From NCBI GenBank assembly GCA_963801045.1, contig CAWDDC010000004.1, positions 1 through 64,000 of the forward strand: a stretch of DNA of 64,000 bases, in the 5' to 3' direction. A program made the translations under genes and the position numbers. Every line of letters begins with the position of its first letter. Positions within the stretch are counted from its first letter, which is position 1. Shown one piece after another: positions 29,736 through 38,762 of this stretch. This DNA comes from JACCWP01 sp963801045 (GTDB lineage: Bacteria; Actinomycetota; Actinomycetes; Propionibacteriales; Nocardioidaceae). Under the pieces are notes generated by a model, which saw nothing but the letters and a program-made list of their open reading frames with translations, was not told where the DNA came from and ran no database searches.

Positions 29736-31102
29736 TCAGCAGATTTCCGAACACTCGCACACCGATAATCCGACGGCAAGAACAAGCAATTCGACGTAGA
29801 AGGGGTTCGCCGCGACCGGCCGAGGCGGCGGGTCCGCTACCCCGCGACGACCGTCGGCTCCCGGCTCGCGCGCGCTCACCGGCTTGGCCAGGAACTCGCG
29901 AGCGCAGCGCCCGCGCCAGGTGGCAGGCGCGGACCATGGGGCGCGGCAGCGACACGCCCTGGTCGATGGAGGAGGCGCAGTCCCGGGCGACCTCCGGGCT
30001 GGTCCGCCAGCCGGCGTGCAGCGTGACCGGCCGCCCGGCCGTGGCGGTGCGTACCCGGCAGGCCACCACCCGGCCGTCGACCTCGAGCGGCGCCCAGCTG
30101 CCGAGCACGGTCGGCGGCTCCGGCCCCACCGCGAGGATCGGCCGGTTGGTGATGCCGATGGTGGGCACGTCGAAGGCGGCACCCAGCTGGATCGCGACCC
30201 CGGCGCCGCGGGCGTGGTCGCGACCGGTCCCGTTGACGAAGAAGACGCTCGGCGGCACGCGCAACCCGTGCACGATGTCCTCCATCAGCGGTCCGACGAC
30301 CAGGCCCAGATAGCTCGGCCGGTAGGAGAACTCGAGCCAGCGGGCGCCCATGCTGGTGGCGACCATCTCGTTGCCGCACATCACCACGGCGGCGGCGCAC
30401 ACGAGGGTGCCGCGCTCGGGCCGCTTCGGGATGCGTCCCGTACGACACGAAGATGCCGCAGACGTTGCGTTTGTCAGCCTTGCCGTCCCAGGCCCAGGGC
30501 GGGGCGGACTCGACCGCTCCCGCCAGCTGGCACTGGAGCTGCTCCAGCTCCCGCCCGGTCTCCGGCCACGGCGTCAGCCGGGACACGATGTCCGGCCGCC
30601 GGGCCGGCGCGCGTCCGGCCGGCTGGGCCGCGGGCGGACGCCTGGGGGACGGCAGCGGGAGCGCGGCGTCCGAGCCCAGCTTGGCCACCGCGTGCTCGAT
30701 GCCGTCGCCCACCTCGGTGCCGACCGTGGACAGCACCTCGCGCTCGGCGTCCTCGCACTGCTGCCGTGCCGCGTGCAGGCGGTCGCGGCCGTCGGCAGTC
30801 AGCACCACCGGCATGCGGCGTTTGTCGTCCTTGGTGGTCGTGCGGCGGATGAGGCCCTTGAGCTCGAGGCGATACAACCGGTTGCTGAGTCCGGCAGGAG
30901 ACACCGACAGCCGCGCGAGCAGCACCTTGGGGGTGACCGGCGTGGCGTCGGTGCCGATCGCGCTGAGCACGTCGAACTCGCCCCGGGTGAGGTCGAAACC
31001 GGTGCAGATCGTCTGCATCCGGGACTCCAGCAGCTGGGTGAGCAGCCGGACCTGGGCGGTGAAGGCGAGCGGTGGCGCGGCCCCGGCGACGGTCATGGAC
31101 AT
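29736..31102 (-). CDS. MarR-family regulator fused to a catalytically dead endonuclease V-like domain
   Basis: About 455 residues after repair. Residues 1-145 are a MarR winged helix ('LLARLSVSPAGLSNRLYRLE', wing 'TKDDKRRMPVVLT'). After a proline/arginine linker (150-170) the chain continues in the same frame as an endonuclease V fold: 'NVCGIFVSY', then 'FSYRPSYLGLVVGPLMEDIV', 'SVFFVNGTGRDHARGAGVAI', 'VPTIGITNRPI', 'GRPVTLHAGW' and 'LPRPMVRACHLA'. Against T. maritima EndoV, catalytic Asp43, Glu89 and Asp110 are Phe (30451-30449), Val (30297-30295) and Asn (30234-30232), and Lys139 is Asn. Frame changes lie near 30415 and 29890; the 3' end is uncertain. It is divergent from the MaoC genes, so it probably regulates the island. 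The EndoV fold may be a ligand or partner sensor. Confidence 0.75.
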
Positions 31103-31212
31103 TCTCGCGCCTCACTTCCCGCTGATCGTTGACCCCGGGAGAGCTGTGCCGCGCAGTGTTTCCGGCACATCTCACGTCCTGGGAGTCAGTTGACACCCGA
31201 TGGTGCTAGTTT

Positions 31213-31226
31213 CGCAACCGATTGGG
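31213..31226. promoter_or_regulatory. LacI-type operator, site 1 (imperfect)
   Basis: CGCAACCGATTGGG, 11 of 14 positions like CACAACCGATTGTG, eight bases before the GTG of the first MaoC gene. Binding there would block translation start or elongation of that unit. It belongs to a set of five such sites. Confidence 0.5.
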
Positions 31227-31234
31227 GTGATCCC

Positions 31235-31714
31235 GTGCCGGACGATCTCAGCGACCCTCTGATCACCGCGGACATGCGGTCTCTGGTGGGACAGGACTGG
31301 CCCGCAGTCGTGCACGAGGTGGACCGCACCGGCGTGCGGATGTGGGCCCGCGCCGTCGGGTTCGACGATCCCGTCTACTACGACATCGACGTCGCCCGTG
31401 GGCGTGGGCACGCCGACCTGCCGGCCCCACCCGGCTTCCTGGGGACCCCGCAGCACCTGCCGCACGCCCCGGAGCCAGGGCCGCCGATCAGGGGTCTCAA
31501 CCCCGCGCTGTCGCGCAGCCTCAACGCCGGCACCGACTGCGAGTACCTGGCCGACGTGCACGCGGGGGACGTCCTCGAGGCCACCACCCGGATCGTGGAC
31601 ATCAAGCAGCGCAACGGCAGCATCGGCGACTTCATCCTCATCACCCGCGAGACGTCCTACCGGCGAGGCGACGAGGTCGTCGCCCGGGTACGCGCCACCG
31701 CGATCAACTACTGA
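31235..31714 (+). CDS. MaoC-like N-terminal-domain dehydratase subunit
   Basis: 159 residues from GTG 31235; an upstream TTG at 31190 is less likely. Hot-dog fold protein like the FAS1/MaoC N-terminal half ('WARAVGFDDPVYYDIDVARG', 'LADVHAGDVLEATTRIVDIK', 'FILITRETSYRRGDEVVARV'). It forms a pair with the next gene, the second hot-dog half; together they probably make an enoyl-CoA hydratase or beta-hydroxyacyl dehydratase. The 28-base gap suggests a shared mRNA. Confidence 0.8.
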   Translation: MPDDLSDPLITADMRSLVGQDWPAVVHEVDRTGVRMWARAVGFDDPVYYDIDVARGRGHADLPAPPGFLGTPQHLPHAPEPGPPIRGLNPALSRSLNAGTDCEYLADVHAGDVLEATTRIVDIKQRNGSIGDFILITRETSYRRGDEVVARVRATAINY

Positions 31715-31742
31715 GGCGAAACCACTACCGAACGGCGGCGCT

Positions 31743-32189
31743 GTGCACCAGACCCTCTTCGAGGACGTGACGGTCGGCCAGGAGATCCCTCCGCTGGCCA
31801 AGACGTGCACGCCGCGGCAGCTCGTGCAGTGGGCCGCTGCCTCGGGTGACTTCTACGAGATCCACTACGACCTCGACCATGCCCGCGAGCTCGGGCATCC
31901 GGGACTCTTGGTGCACGGCGCCCTCAAGCACGCGTTCCTCGGCCAGCTGCTGCACGACTGGATCGCTCCCGCCGGCCGGGTCGTGCGGTTCGGATGCTCC
32001 TACCGGGGTGTCGACCGTCCCGGGGAGCCGATCGCGGTGCGGGGAGTCGTGCGCACGGTCTGGCAGGACGAGTCGCGGCACGAGACGCCCGGCATGGTCG
32101 AGCTGGACATCTGGTGCGAGGACGAATCGGGCACCAGGACCACACCCGGCACGGCACTGGTGGCCCTGCCCAGCCGCGACCTGACCTAG
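31743..32189 (+). CDS. MaoC-type hydratase subunit
   Basis: 148 residues from GTG 31743. The hydratase motif with catalytic Asp and His is visible: 'AAASGDFYEIHYDLDHARE' followed by 'HPGLLVHGALKHAFLG'. MaoC proteins hydrate trans-2-enoyl-CoA. With the previous subunit it makes a two-part hydratase. No indel was found. Confidence 0.85.
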   Translation: MHQTLFEDVTVGQEIPPLAKTCTPRQLVQWAAASGDFYEIHYDLDHARELGHPGLLVHGALKHAFLGQLLHDWIAPAGRVVRFGCSYRGVDRPGEPIAVRGVVRTVWQDESRHETPGMVELDIWCEDESGTRTTPGTALVALPSRDLT

Positions 32190-32310
32190 CCAGATGCTTC
32201 GGGGTCGAAGCGTAACGAGAACGTCTTGTCTTGCTTCCTCGGCCGGAAGTAGCGTCCGCCTCGCCGGTGGCTGCCGGTTCGACGCGGATCGACGGCGCAG
32301 GCGCCTCGAC

Positions 32311-32324
32311 CACAATCGATTGGA
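32311..32324. promoter_or_regulatory. LacI-type operator, site 2 (imperfect)
   Basis: CACAATCGATTGGA, left half perfect, 12 bases upstream of the lyase ATG. It has the same core (AATCGATT) as the other sites and places the lyase-SDR-crotonase unit in the proposed regulon. Confidence 0.55.
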
Positions 32325-32336
32325 ATCGAGGCACCC

Positions 32337-33686
32337 ATGACAGTTCGCCTGGACGAGCTCGACGTACTTCTCGGCGCTGCGCCTGTCGCCGCCACTGGTT
32401 CCACGTCCGCGGAGGAAGGCGTCCGCACCTCCGGTGAGGCGAACGGCGACCGCCCCGGGTTCCGCGAGGGCATGTGGGCGGTGAGCACGTACAACTTCGA
32501 CGAGAACATCCGCAAGGACATGAACCTGCCGTCGACGGTGCAGCTGATGGACATGACGCTGCGCGAGGGCCGCCAGGTGGCGGGTGTGTCGGTCGGACTC
32601 GACGCGGTGCTGGAGTTCGCCCGTCGCATCGACGAGGTCGGCATCCACATCGTCGAGATGCACCACGACTACATCGACGAGATCAAGGAGACCAAGAAGC
32701 TCGGGGTCAACTTCCGCATCCAGGCGCTCGTCCACCCCACCGCCGCGCTGAACCCCGAGGCGTGCCGCGAGGAGATCGACCTGTGCCTCGACGCGGGCGC
32801 GGACATCATCTGCCCCGCCTTCGCCATCTCCGACTACAACTACAAGCTCGTCGAGTCGATGGGCGGCCTGACCATCACCCGGGCGCAGGCGCTGGACCTC
32901 GCGTGCGAGGCGATTCAGTACGGCAAGTCGCAGGGCGCGTACATGAATCCCAACCTGATGGACTTCTCCCGCCTCGACCTCGACTGGCTGAAGACGATCG
33001 TGTCGCGGCTGAAGGAAGCCGGCATCGACGCGCTCCGCATCGACGACATCTGCGGCGCCTGCATCCCGGCGGTCTACAAGCACCACGCCAAGCAGGTCAA
33101 GGACATCCTCGGCCCGGACATCCCGCTCGCGATCCACAGCCACAACGACTTCGAGCTCGGCACCGCGGGCCAGCTGGCGGCGCTGGAAGGCGGCGCGGAG
33201 GTCCTCGAGGGGTGCATCAACGGCCTCGGTGAGCGCGCCGGCGTGCCCAACCTGGCCGTGCTGGCACCCGTGCTCGAGATGATGTACGGCTACGACACCG
33301 GCCTGCGGATGGACCTGCTCCAGGACCTGTCCGAGTGGGTCGCCGACGTGTGGAACCAGCCGATCCCGCAGCACATGGCCGGCACCGGGCACACCGCCTT
33401 CTCGCACGCCGCCGAGGTGCACTACGCGCTGCCCGAGGACGACGAGTGGTCGTTCAACGCATGGGCGCCGCGGGTCATCGGCAACGAGTCGTACGTGCCG
33501 CTGTGCCACTACTCCGGCCCCAAGGCCATCCAGCGCCGGGTGCTCGACGCCGGCTGGGGACCCATCGACGAGGAGGTCGCGACCCGCGTCCTCGACCGGG
33601 TGCGGCACGAGGTGCGGCTGCGCCGCCGCGAGCCGAGCGAACGGGTGTTCGCCGCGATCGTCGAGGAGGAGCAGCGCCGCGCATAG
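32337..33686 (+). CDS. HMG-CoA lyase / isopropylmalate synthase-like (DRE-TIM) enzyme
   Basis: 449 residues, intact. TIM-barrel metallolyase with 'LMDMTLREGRQVAGV' (the D..LRxG signature), 'LRIDDICGACIPAVY' and the metal-binding 'AIHSHNDFELGTAGQ', then 'GCINGLGERAGVPN'. Members carry out aldol or Claisen C-C cleavage or condensation with acyl-CoA or keto-acids. The extra N-terminal ~45 residues are low in complexity. It heads a tight unit with an SDR and a crotonase, so it likely cleaves the product of their reactions. Confidence 0.85.
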   Translation: MTVRLDELDVLLGAAPVAATGSTSAEEGVRTSGEANGDRPGFREGMWAVSTYNFDENIRKDMNLPSTVQLMDMTLREGRQVAGVSVGLDAVLEFARRIDEVGIHIVEMHHDYIDEIKETKKLGVNFRIQALVHPTAALNPEACREEIDLCLDAGADIICPAFAISDYNYKLVESMGGLTITRAQALDLACEAIQYGKSQGAYMNPNLMDFSRLDLDWLKTIVSRLKEAGIDALRIDDICGACIPAVYKHHAKQVKDILGPDIPLAIHSHNDFELGTAGQLAALEGGAEVLEGCINGLGERAGVPNLAVLAPVLEMMYGYDTGLRMDLLQDLSEWVADVWNQPIPQHMAGTGHTAFSHAAEVHYALPEDDEWSFNAWAPRVIGNESYVPLCHYSGPKAIQRRVLDAGWGPIDEEVATRVLDRVRHEVRLRRREPSERVFAAIVEEEQRRA

Positions 33687-33726
33687 GAAGTGCCCTCCAC
33701 CTGACGAATGAACGAAAGGAACGACG

Positions 33727-34509
33727 ATGGGTCAGCTCACCGGCAGGAACTACGTCATCACCGGGGCCAGCAAGGGGATGGGTCGCGAGATCGCCCGTGG
33801 CATGGCCCGCGAAGGCGCGACCGTGGCCCTGCTCGCCAGGACCGAGTCGGCGCTCAAGGAGCTGGAGCAGGAGTTCGAGCCGCTCGAGGGTCGCGGCATC
33901 GCGGTCCCGGTGGACGTGAGCGACCGCGACGCGGTGAAGGAAGCCGTCAGCACCGCCCGCGACCAGCTCGGCGAGATCCACGGCCTGATCAACAGCGCCG
34001 GCGTGCTCGACAACGAGCCCATCTCGCACCACAGCGACGAGGCGTGGGAGTACCACTACGGCGTCAACGTCAACTCGTACTTCTACATGATCCGCGAGGT
34101 CATCGGTGAGATGTTCGAGCGCGGCTCGGGCCGGATCATCAACATCGCCTCGACGTCCAGCAAGGTGCCGATCGGTCCCAACCGTGCCGCCTACGTCTCG
34201 TCCAAGCACGCCGTGCTCGGGCTGACCAAGGAGGTGGCCTTCGAGGCCGCACCGCACGGCGTCACGGTCAACGCGATCTGCCCCGGCTTCGTCCTGACCG
34301 ACATGGTCGAGGACAGCATGCGGAAGTTCGCCCGCGACTCGGGCGCGTCGATCGAGGAGACCAGGGCGCAGTGGATGGCCAAGATCCCGATGGGTCGCTT
34401 CATCGACCCCGTCGAGGTCGTGCCGCTGGTGCTGTTCCTGCTCTCCGACGGTGCCGGGGCGATCACCATGCAGGCCATCAACGTCGACGGTGGCTTCTCA
34501 CCGGTCTGA
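33727..34509 (+). CDS. Short-chain dehydrogenase/reductase
   Basis: 260 residues, intact. Classical SDR with cofactor motif 'TGASKGMGREIA', 'NSAGVLDNEP', catalytic Ser in 'INIASTSSKVP', and Tyr-x3-Lys in 'AAYVSSKHAV'. It resembles 3-hydroxyacyl reductases and dehydrogenases that use NAD(P). The GAAAGGAACG site precedes ATG 33727. It follows the lyase by 40 bases. Confidence 0.88.
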   Translation: MGQLTGRNYVITGASKGMGREIARGMAREGATVALLARTESALKELEQEFEPLEGRGIAVPVDVSDRDAVKEAVSTARDQLGEIHGLINSAGVLDNEPISHHSDEAWEYHYGVNVNSYFYMIREVIGEMFERGSGRIINIASTSSKVPIGPNRAAYVSSKHAVLGLTKEVAFEAAPHGVTVNAICPGFVLTDMVEDSMRKFARDSGASIEETRAQWMAKIPMGRFIDPVEVVPLVLFLLSDGAGAITMQAINVDGGFSPV

Positions 34510-34543
34510 TCGACAGCCCCTCGAGACGAAGGACGTCATCGCC

Positions 34544-35335
34544 GTGCCCATCGAGTCCGTGAACGGTGTCACGCTCACCGAGACGGTGTACGAGAAGAAG
34601 GACCGCATCGCCTACGTGACGCTGAACCGCGAGCGCGCGGCCAACGCGTTCAACGTCCAGATGTGCTTGGAGATGGAGGCCATCTGGACGGACTTCCGCG
34701 ACGACGACGAGACGTGGGTCGCCATCGTCACCGGTGCCGGAGAGAAGTACTTCTGCGCCGGCGTCGACGTCAAGGAGTCGCGGACCAAGCCGATGGGCCA
34801 CATCTGGCTGCCGGTGGCGCGCATCATGGAGTCGCTGTACAAGCCGATCATCTGCGCTGTCAACGGCGTGTGCTGCGGCGGTGGGCTGCACTTCATCTGC
34901 GACACGGACATCATCATCGGGTCCACCAACGCGCAGTTCTTCGACTCCCACGTCAACGTCGGGCTGGTGTCGGGGTGGGAGCCGATCGGGCTCAGCCGCC
35001 GGATCCCGCTCAACCACGTGCTGCGGATGACGTTGCAGGGCAAGGCCTATCGCATCAACGCCCAGGAGGCCTACCGCATCGGCCTGCTCACCGAGGTGGT
35101 GCCTCCCGACCAGCTGCTGACCCGCGCGGAGGAGATCGCCCGCGACGTCCTGGGCAACTCGCCGCTCGCGGTGCAGTACTCCAAGCAGGCGATCATGGAG
35201 GGCCTCAACAGCGGCCTGCGCGACTCGCTCGAGCTGTCTGCGTACATCCTCAAGGAGGTGTGGCAGACCGAGGACGTCAAGGAGGGTGCCCGCGCCTTCG
35301 AAGAGGGCCGGCCCCCGAAGTGGGTCGGGCGGTAG
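34544..35335 (+). CDS. Enoyl-CoA hydratase/isomerase-family protein
   Basis: 263 residues from GTG 34544. Crotonase fold with 'GAGEKYFCAGVDVKESR' and the oxyanion loop 'NGVCCGGGLHFICDTD'. The second catalytic Glu region reads 'SHVNVGLVSGWEPIGLSRR', without the usual PE at that site, so the reaction may differ from simple hydration. It is the third gene of the lyase-SDR-crotonase unit. Confidence 0.8.
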   Translation: MPIESVNGVTLTETVYEKKDRIAYVTLNRERAANAFNVQMCLEMEAIWTDFRDDDETWVAIVTGAGEKYFCAGVDVKESRTKPMGHIWLPVARIMESLYKPIICAVNGVCCGGGLHFICDTDIIIGSTNAQFFDSHVNVGLVSGWEPIGLSRRIPLNHVLRMTLQGKAYRINAQEAYRIGLLTEVVPPDQLLTRAEEIARDVLGNSPLAVQYSKQAIMEGLNSGLRDSLELSAYILKEVWQTEDVKEGARAFEEGRPPKWVGR

Positions 35336-35384
35336 GGATGGGTCGCGCGGCGCCGGCAGCGCTGGCGCACACCGACGAGCAGGG

Positions 35385-36710
35385 ATGACCGAGGGGTCGA
35401 GCGCCGCTCCGGTGAGCCCGTTGCGGGCCGAGCCCCCGACTGCCTGGGTCCGCCCCGCCCTGGTCGCGACCGCCGTCGACACGGTGGGCGTGCTGCCGAT
35501 CTTCCTGGCCGGCGTGCTGGCGATCCAGCTGCGCGAGGACATCGGGATGAGCATCAGCTCGCTGGGCTTCGTGTACGCGTCGTACTTCCTTCGGCCGCCG
35601 TCTTCTCCACCCCGCTGGGGGCCTGGGCGGAGCGGATCGGCACCGACCGCTCCCTGCGGATCGGCCTGGTGACGTACCTCGTGTCCTTCGTGGGCATGGC
35701 GACGACCGTCGACACCGTGCCGGTGCTGATCTTCTACATGCTGCTGTGCGGCGTCGGTACGGCGTTGACCCGGAGCGCGTCCAGCGTGCTGGTCTCCCGG
35801 CAGGTGGCGCCCGGCCGACAGGGACTCGCCTTCGGCATGAAGCACTCGTCCATCCCCATCGCGGCGCTGCTCTCCGGACTCGCGGTGCCGTCGATCGCGC
35901 TGACCGTCGGATGGCGCTGGGTGTTCGCCGCGGCCGCCGTCCTCACGGTGGCTCGTGCTGTGCACCATCCCGAGCACCCCTCGGGGCGCCGGCCTGCCGT
36001 CCGGGCCGGCCGGTCAGACCGACGTCGCCCGGTCGCGCCTCGTGCTCGCGGCGGTCGCGTTCGCCCTGGGCAGTGCGGCCGCTGCCACCCTGGGCACGTA
36101 CACGGTCACGTCCGCGGTGACGACCGGGATGGCCGAGGCGGACGCCGGGGTCCTGGTGGCGGTCGGCAGCGTCATCGGCCTGGTCAGCAGGCTCGCCGTC
36201 GGGCAGTGGTCGGACCACCGCTCGGGCAACCAGCTGGACCTCGTGATCGGGATGCTCGTGCTGGGCGGCGGGGCGTTCCTGCTGCTCGGCTACGCCGACA
36301 CGACCCTGCTGTGGGTGGCGGTGCCGCTGACGTTCGCGACCGGATGGGCCTGGCTGGGTTCGTACAACCTGGCCATGATCAAGCTCAACCCGGTGTCACC
36401 CGGCGCCGCGGTGGGCATCACGCAGACCGGGGCGTTCCTCGGGGGCGTCGCCGGGCCGATCGTGCTCGGCCTCGTCGCGGACCACGGCTCGTTCCTCGGC
36501 GCCTGGGCGGTGGCGGCAGGGTTCTCGTTCGCCTCCGCGGCACTGGTGTGGCTGTTCGGGCACGGGTTGGTGAAGCAGGCGCGGGCAGTGCCCTCGCACG
36601 ACATGAAAATGACGAGACCGACGGAGAGGAGACCTAGATGTCCAGACGAGTGCTTGTCGCGAGGTACCGAGCGCGAACGGGCGAGGGCGACCGCATCGCC
36701 GAGGCGTTGA
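35385..36710 (+). CDS. MFS transporter, paralog of the gene at 95
   Basis: About 420 residues from ATG 35385, preceded by 'gacgagcagggatg'. Segments 'AWVRPALVATAVDTVGVLPI', 'FGMKHSSIPIAALLSGLAVP', 'DHRSGNQLDLVIGMLVLGGG' and 'FATGWAWLGSYNLAMIKLNP' match the first MFS gene closely. Frame changes lie near 35590 and 35950. The last frame runs to 36710, 73 bases into the next gene; if a further indel exists the stop would be TAG 36637. Likely imports or exports an acid linked to the island. The substrate is unknown. Confidence 0.75.
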
Positions 36711-36949
36711 CGAGGATGGCCGCGGCGGTGCAGCGGGACGAGCCCGACTGCGTCGACTACCGCGCCGGCCGATCCGTGGAGAACCCGGACGAGTTCGTGC
36801 TCTACGAGGAGTACGTCGACCAGGCGGCCCTCGAGGCGCACCGGGCGACCGCGCACTTCCAGGCGATCGTGGAGGGCGAGATCGTCCCCCTGCTGGAGGA
36901 ACGGCAGCGCTTCGTGCTCGACCCCCTGCCCGCCTCCCCGGAGTCGTGA
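36638..36949 (+). CDS. Antibiotic biosynthesis monooxygenase (ABM)-family protein
   Basis: 103 residues, intact, start ATG 36638 right after an AGGAGA site. It has the dimeric ferredoxin-like ABM pattern: 'VLVARYRARTGEGDRIAEAL', 'CVDYRAGRSVENPDEFVLYE', 'EAHRATAHFQAIV'. Members are small cofactor-free monooxygenases or quinol oxygenases, but many are unassigned. It is one base from the FAH-family gene. Confidence 0.8.
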   Translation: MSRRVLVARYRARTGEGDRIAEALTRMAAAVQRDEPDCVDYRAGRSVENPDEFVLYEEYVDQAALEAHRATAHFQAIVEGEIVPLLEERQRFVLDPLPASPES

Positions 36950-36950
36950 C

Positions 36951-37969
36951 GTGCACATCGGGCGGATCAGCCGGCAGGGCCTGGACGGCCCGGTGCCGCA
37001 GGCTGGTGGCGGTGCACCCGGACGACCGGGAGGTGGTCGACCTCGCGACCGCCGAGACGCACCGGCTGCGCGACCGCGGAGCCGAGTGGGACGCCGCGCA
37101 GCGGCTGGCGAACACGGTGTTCCCCGGCAGCCTGACCGCCGCGCTGCGCGCGGGCGACGCGTTCACCGAGGCGCTCGACGCGGTCCTGTCCGGCGAGCTC
37201 GGGCCGGCGACGCTGGCGTGGGACGAGGTGGAGTGGCTGACGCCTCGTCGATCCACCGGTGATGCGGGACAGCTCCGCGTTCGAGCAGCACCTCATCAAC
37301 GCGCACAAGCGCGGCAAGCGGACGGTGCCCGACTACTTCTACGACATCCCGGTCTACTACAAGATGAACCCGGCCACGATCGTCGGCGCCGGCGCGGAGA
37401 TCGCCTGGTGCGCCGGGTCGAGGTTCATGGACTACGAGCTCGAGCTGGCGATCGTGATCGGCCGCGGCGGCCGCGACCTGGATCCCTCCGAGGCCGGGCG
37501 GCACGTCTTCGGCTACACGATCATGAACGACTTCTCCGCGCGCGACATCCAGGCGCAGGAGATGAGCAGCGGGTTCGGGCCGGCCAAGAGCAAGGACTTC
37601 GTCACCGCGGTCGGGCCGTGGGTCACCACGGCGGACAGCCTCGACGTACGCGACCTGGCGATGGTGGCGACGGTGAACGGCGAGGAGCGCAGTCGCGGCA
37701 GCACCTCGACGATGATGTGGAGCGTCGAGGAGATGGTGGCGTTCCTCTCGCAGAGCGAGGACCTGACCGTGGGCGAGGTGCTCGGCTCCGGCACGGTCGG
37801 GTTCGGGTCCGGCCTCGAGCTGTTCAAGAAGCTGCAGCCCGACGACGTCGTCGAGCTGGACGTCGCCGGCATCGGAGTGCTCGGCAACCGGGTCGGCGCG
37901 CGCACCAGCAGGAGCTGGGAGCCCACGCGGCGTACCCGCACCGAGGTCTCGCTCGAGGACGACGACTAG
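36951..37969 (+). CDS. Fumarylacetoacetate hydrolase (FAH)-family enzyme
   Basis: About 338 residues from GTG 36951 ('HIGRISRQGLDGPV'). A frame change near 36990 leads to 'LVAVHPDDREVVDLATAETH', and another near 37250 to the catalytic domain ('VYYKMNPATIVGAGAEIAWC', metal ligands in 'FMDYELELAIVIGRGG', 'GYTIMNDFSARDIQAQE'). FAH-type enzymes hydrolyse C-C bonds or hydrate/decarboxylate 2-oxo acids with Mg. It lies directly after the ABM protein, fitting late steps of ring or keto-acid breakdown. Confidence 0.85.
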
Positions 37970-37979
37970 CGCCGGTCGC

Positions 37980-38743
37980 TCACGCGCCGGAGAAGTCCGG
38001 GCGCCGCCCCTCGAGGAAGGCCCGCATGCCCTCGGCCCGGTCCTCGGTGTAGAACGGACACGGCGTAGGCGACGCGCTCGAGCTCGGCGCTCGCGCGGCC
38101 GCCGGAGGCCTCCGCCAGCATCAGCTTGGCCAGCCGGACCGCGACCGGTCCCTTGCGGGACACCGTGCGTGCCGTCGAGACCGCCTCGGGGACGAGGTCC
38201 TCGAGGGCGACGAGCCTGGTCACCAGGCCGAGGTCGCAGGGCCTCGTCGGCATGGAGGATGCGTCCGAGCAGGATGACCTCCTTGGCGACGCCGAGCCCC
38301 ACGTGGGCGAGCAGCCGCTGCGTCCCGCCGGCACCAGGAACCAGTCCCAGCCCCACCTCCGGGAGGCCCACCTGCGCGTCCGCTGTCGCGAGCCGGAAGT
38401 CGCAGGCCAGCGCCACTTCGAAGCCACCGCCGAGGGCCAGGCCGTTGAGCGCCGCAACGGTCACCACCGGCAGGTCCGCGATGGTCTGCACCACGCTCTG
38501 CGCGAGGCCGTCGAGAGCCACCACCGGTGCGCGGGGCAGCATCTCCTCGATGTCCGCGCCGGCGACGAAGGCACGAGCGCCCGCCCCGGTGATGACAACG
38601 CCCTTGACGTCGGGGTGGTCGCAGCGTTGCACGGCGGTGCGCAGCGCCTCCCAGCCGGCGCGGTTGAGGGCGTTGAGCTTGTCCTCGCGGGCGATGGTCA
38701 GCACGGCGATGCCGTCGACCATCTCCACCTGCACCTCAGACAC
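37980..38743 (-). CDS. Enoyl-CoA hydratase (crotonase)
   Basis: About 254 residues from ATG 38743. Full crotonase motifs: 'FVAGADIEEM', 'LNGLALGGGFEVALACDFRL' with the first Glu, and 'GLPEVGLGLVPGAGGTQRLL' with the second. Frame changes near 38240 and 38060 move the end to 'YTEDRAEGMRAFLEGRRPDF', stop 37982-37980. It is convergent with the FAH gene and on the strand of the CocE-amidase unit. Expected reaction: hydration of enoyl-CoA. Confidence 0.8.
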
Positions 38744-38762
38744 CCGGCCGCCGACCCTGTGG

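Noticed and set aside
29736..30460. Active endonuclease V DNA repair enzyme
   Set aside because: The catalytic Asp, Glu, Asp and Lys positions are Phe, Val, Asn and Asn, so repair activity is very unlikely.
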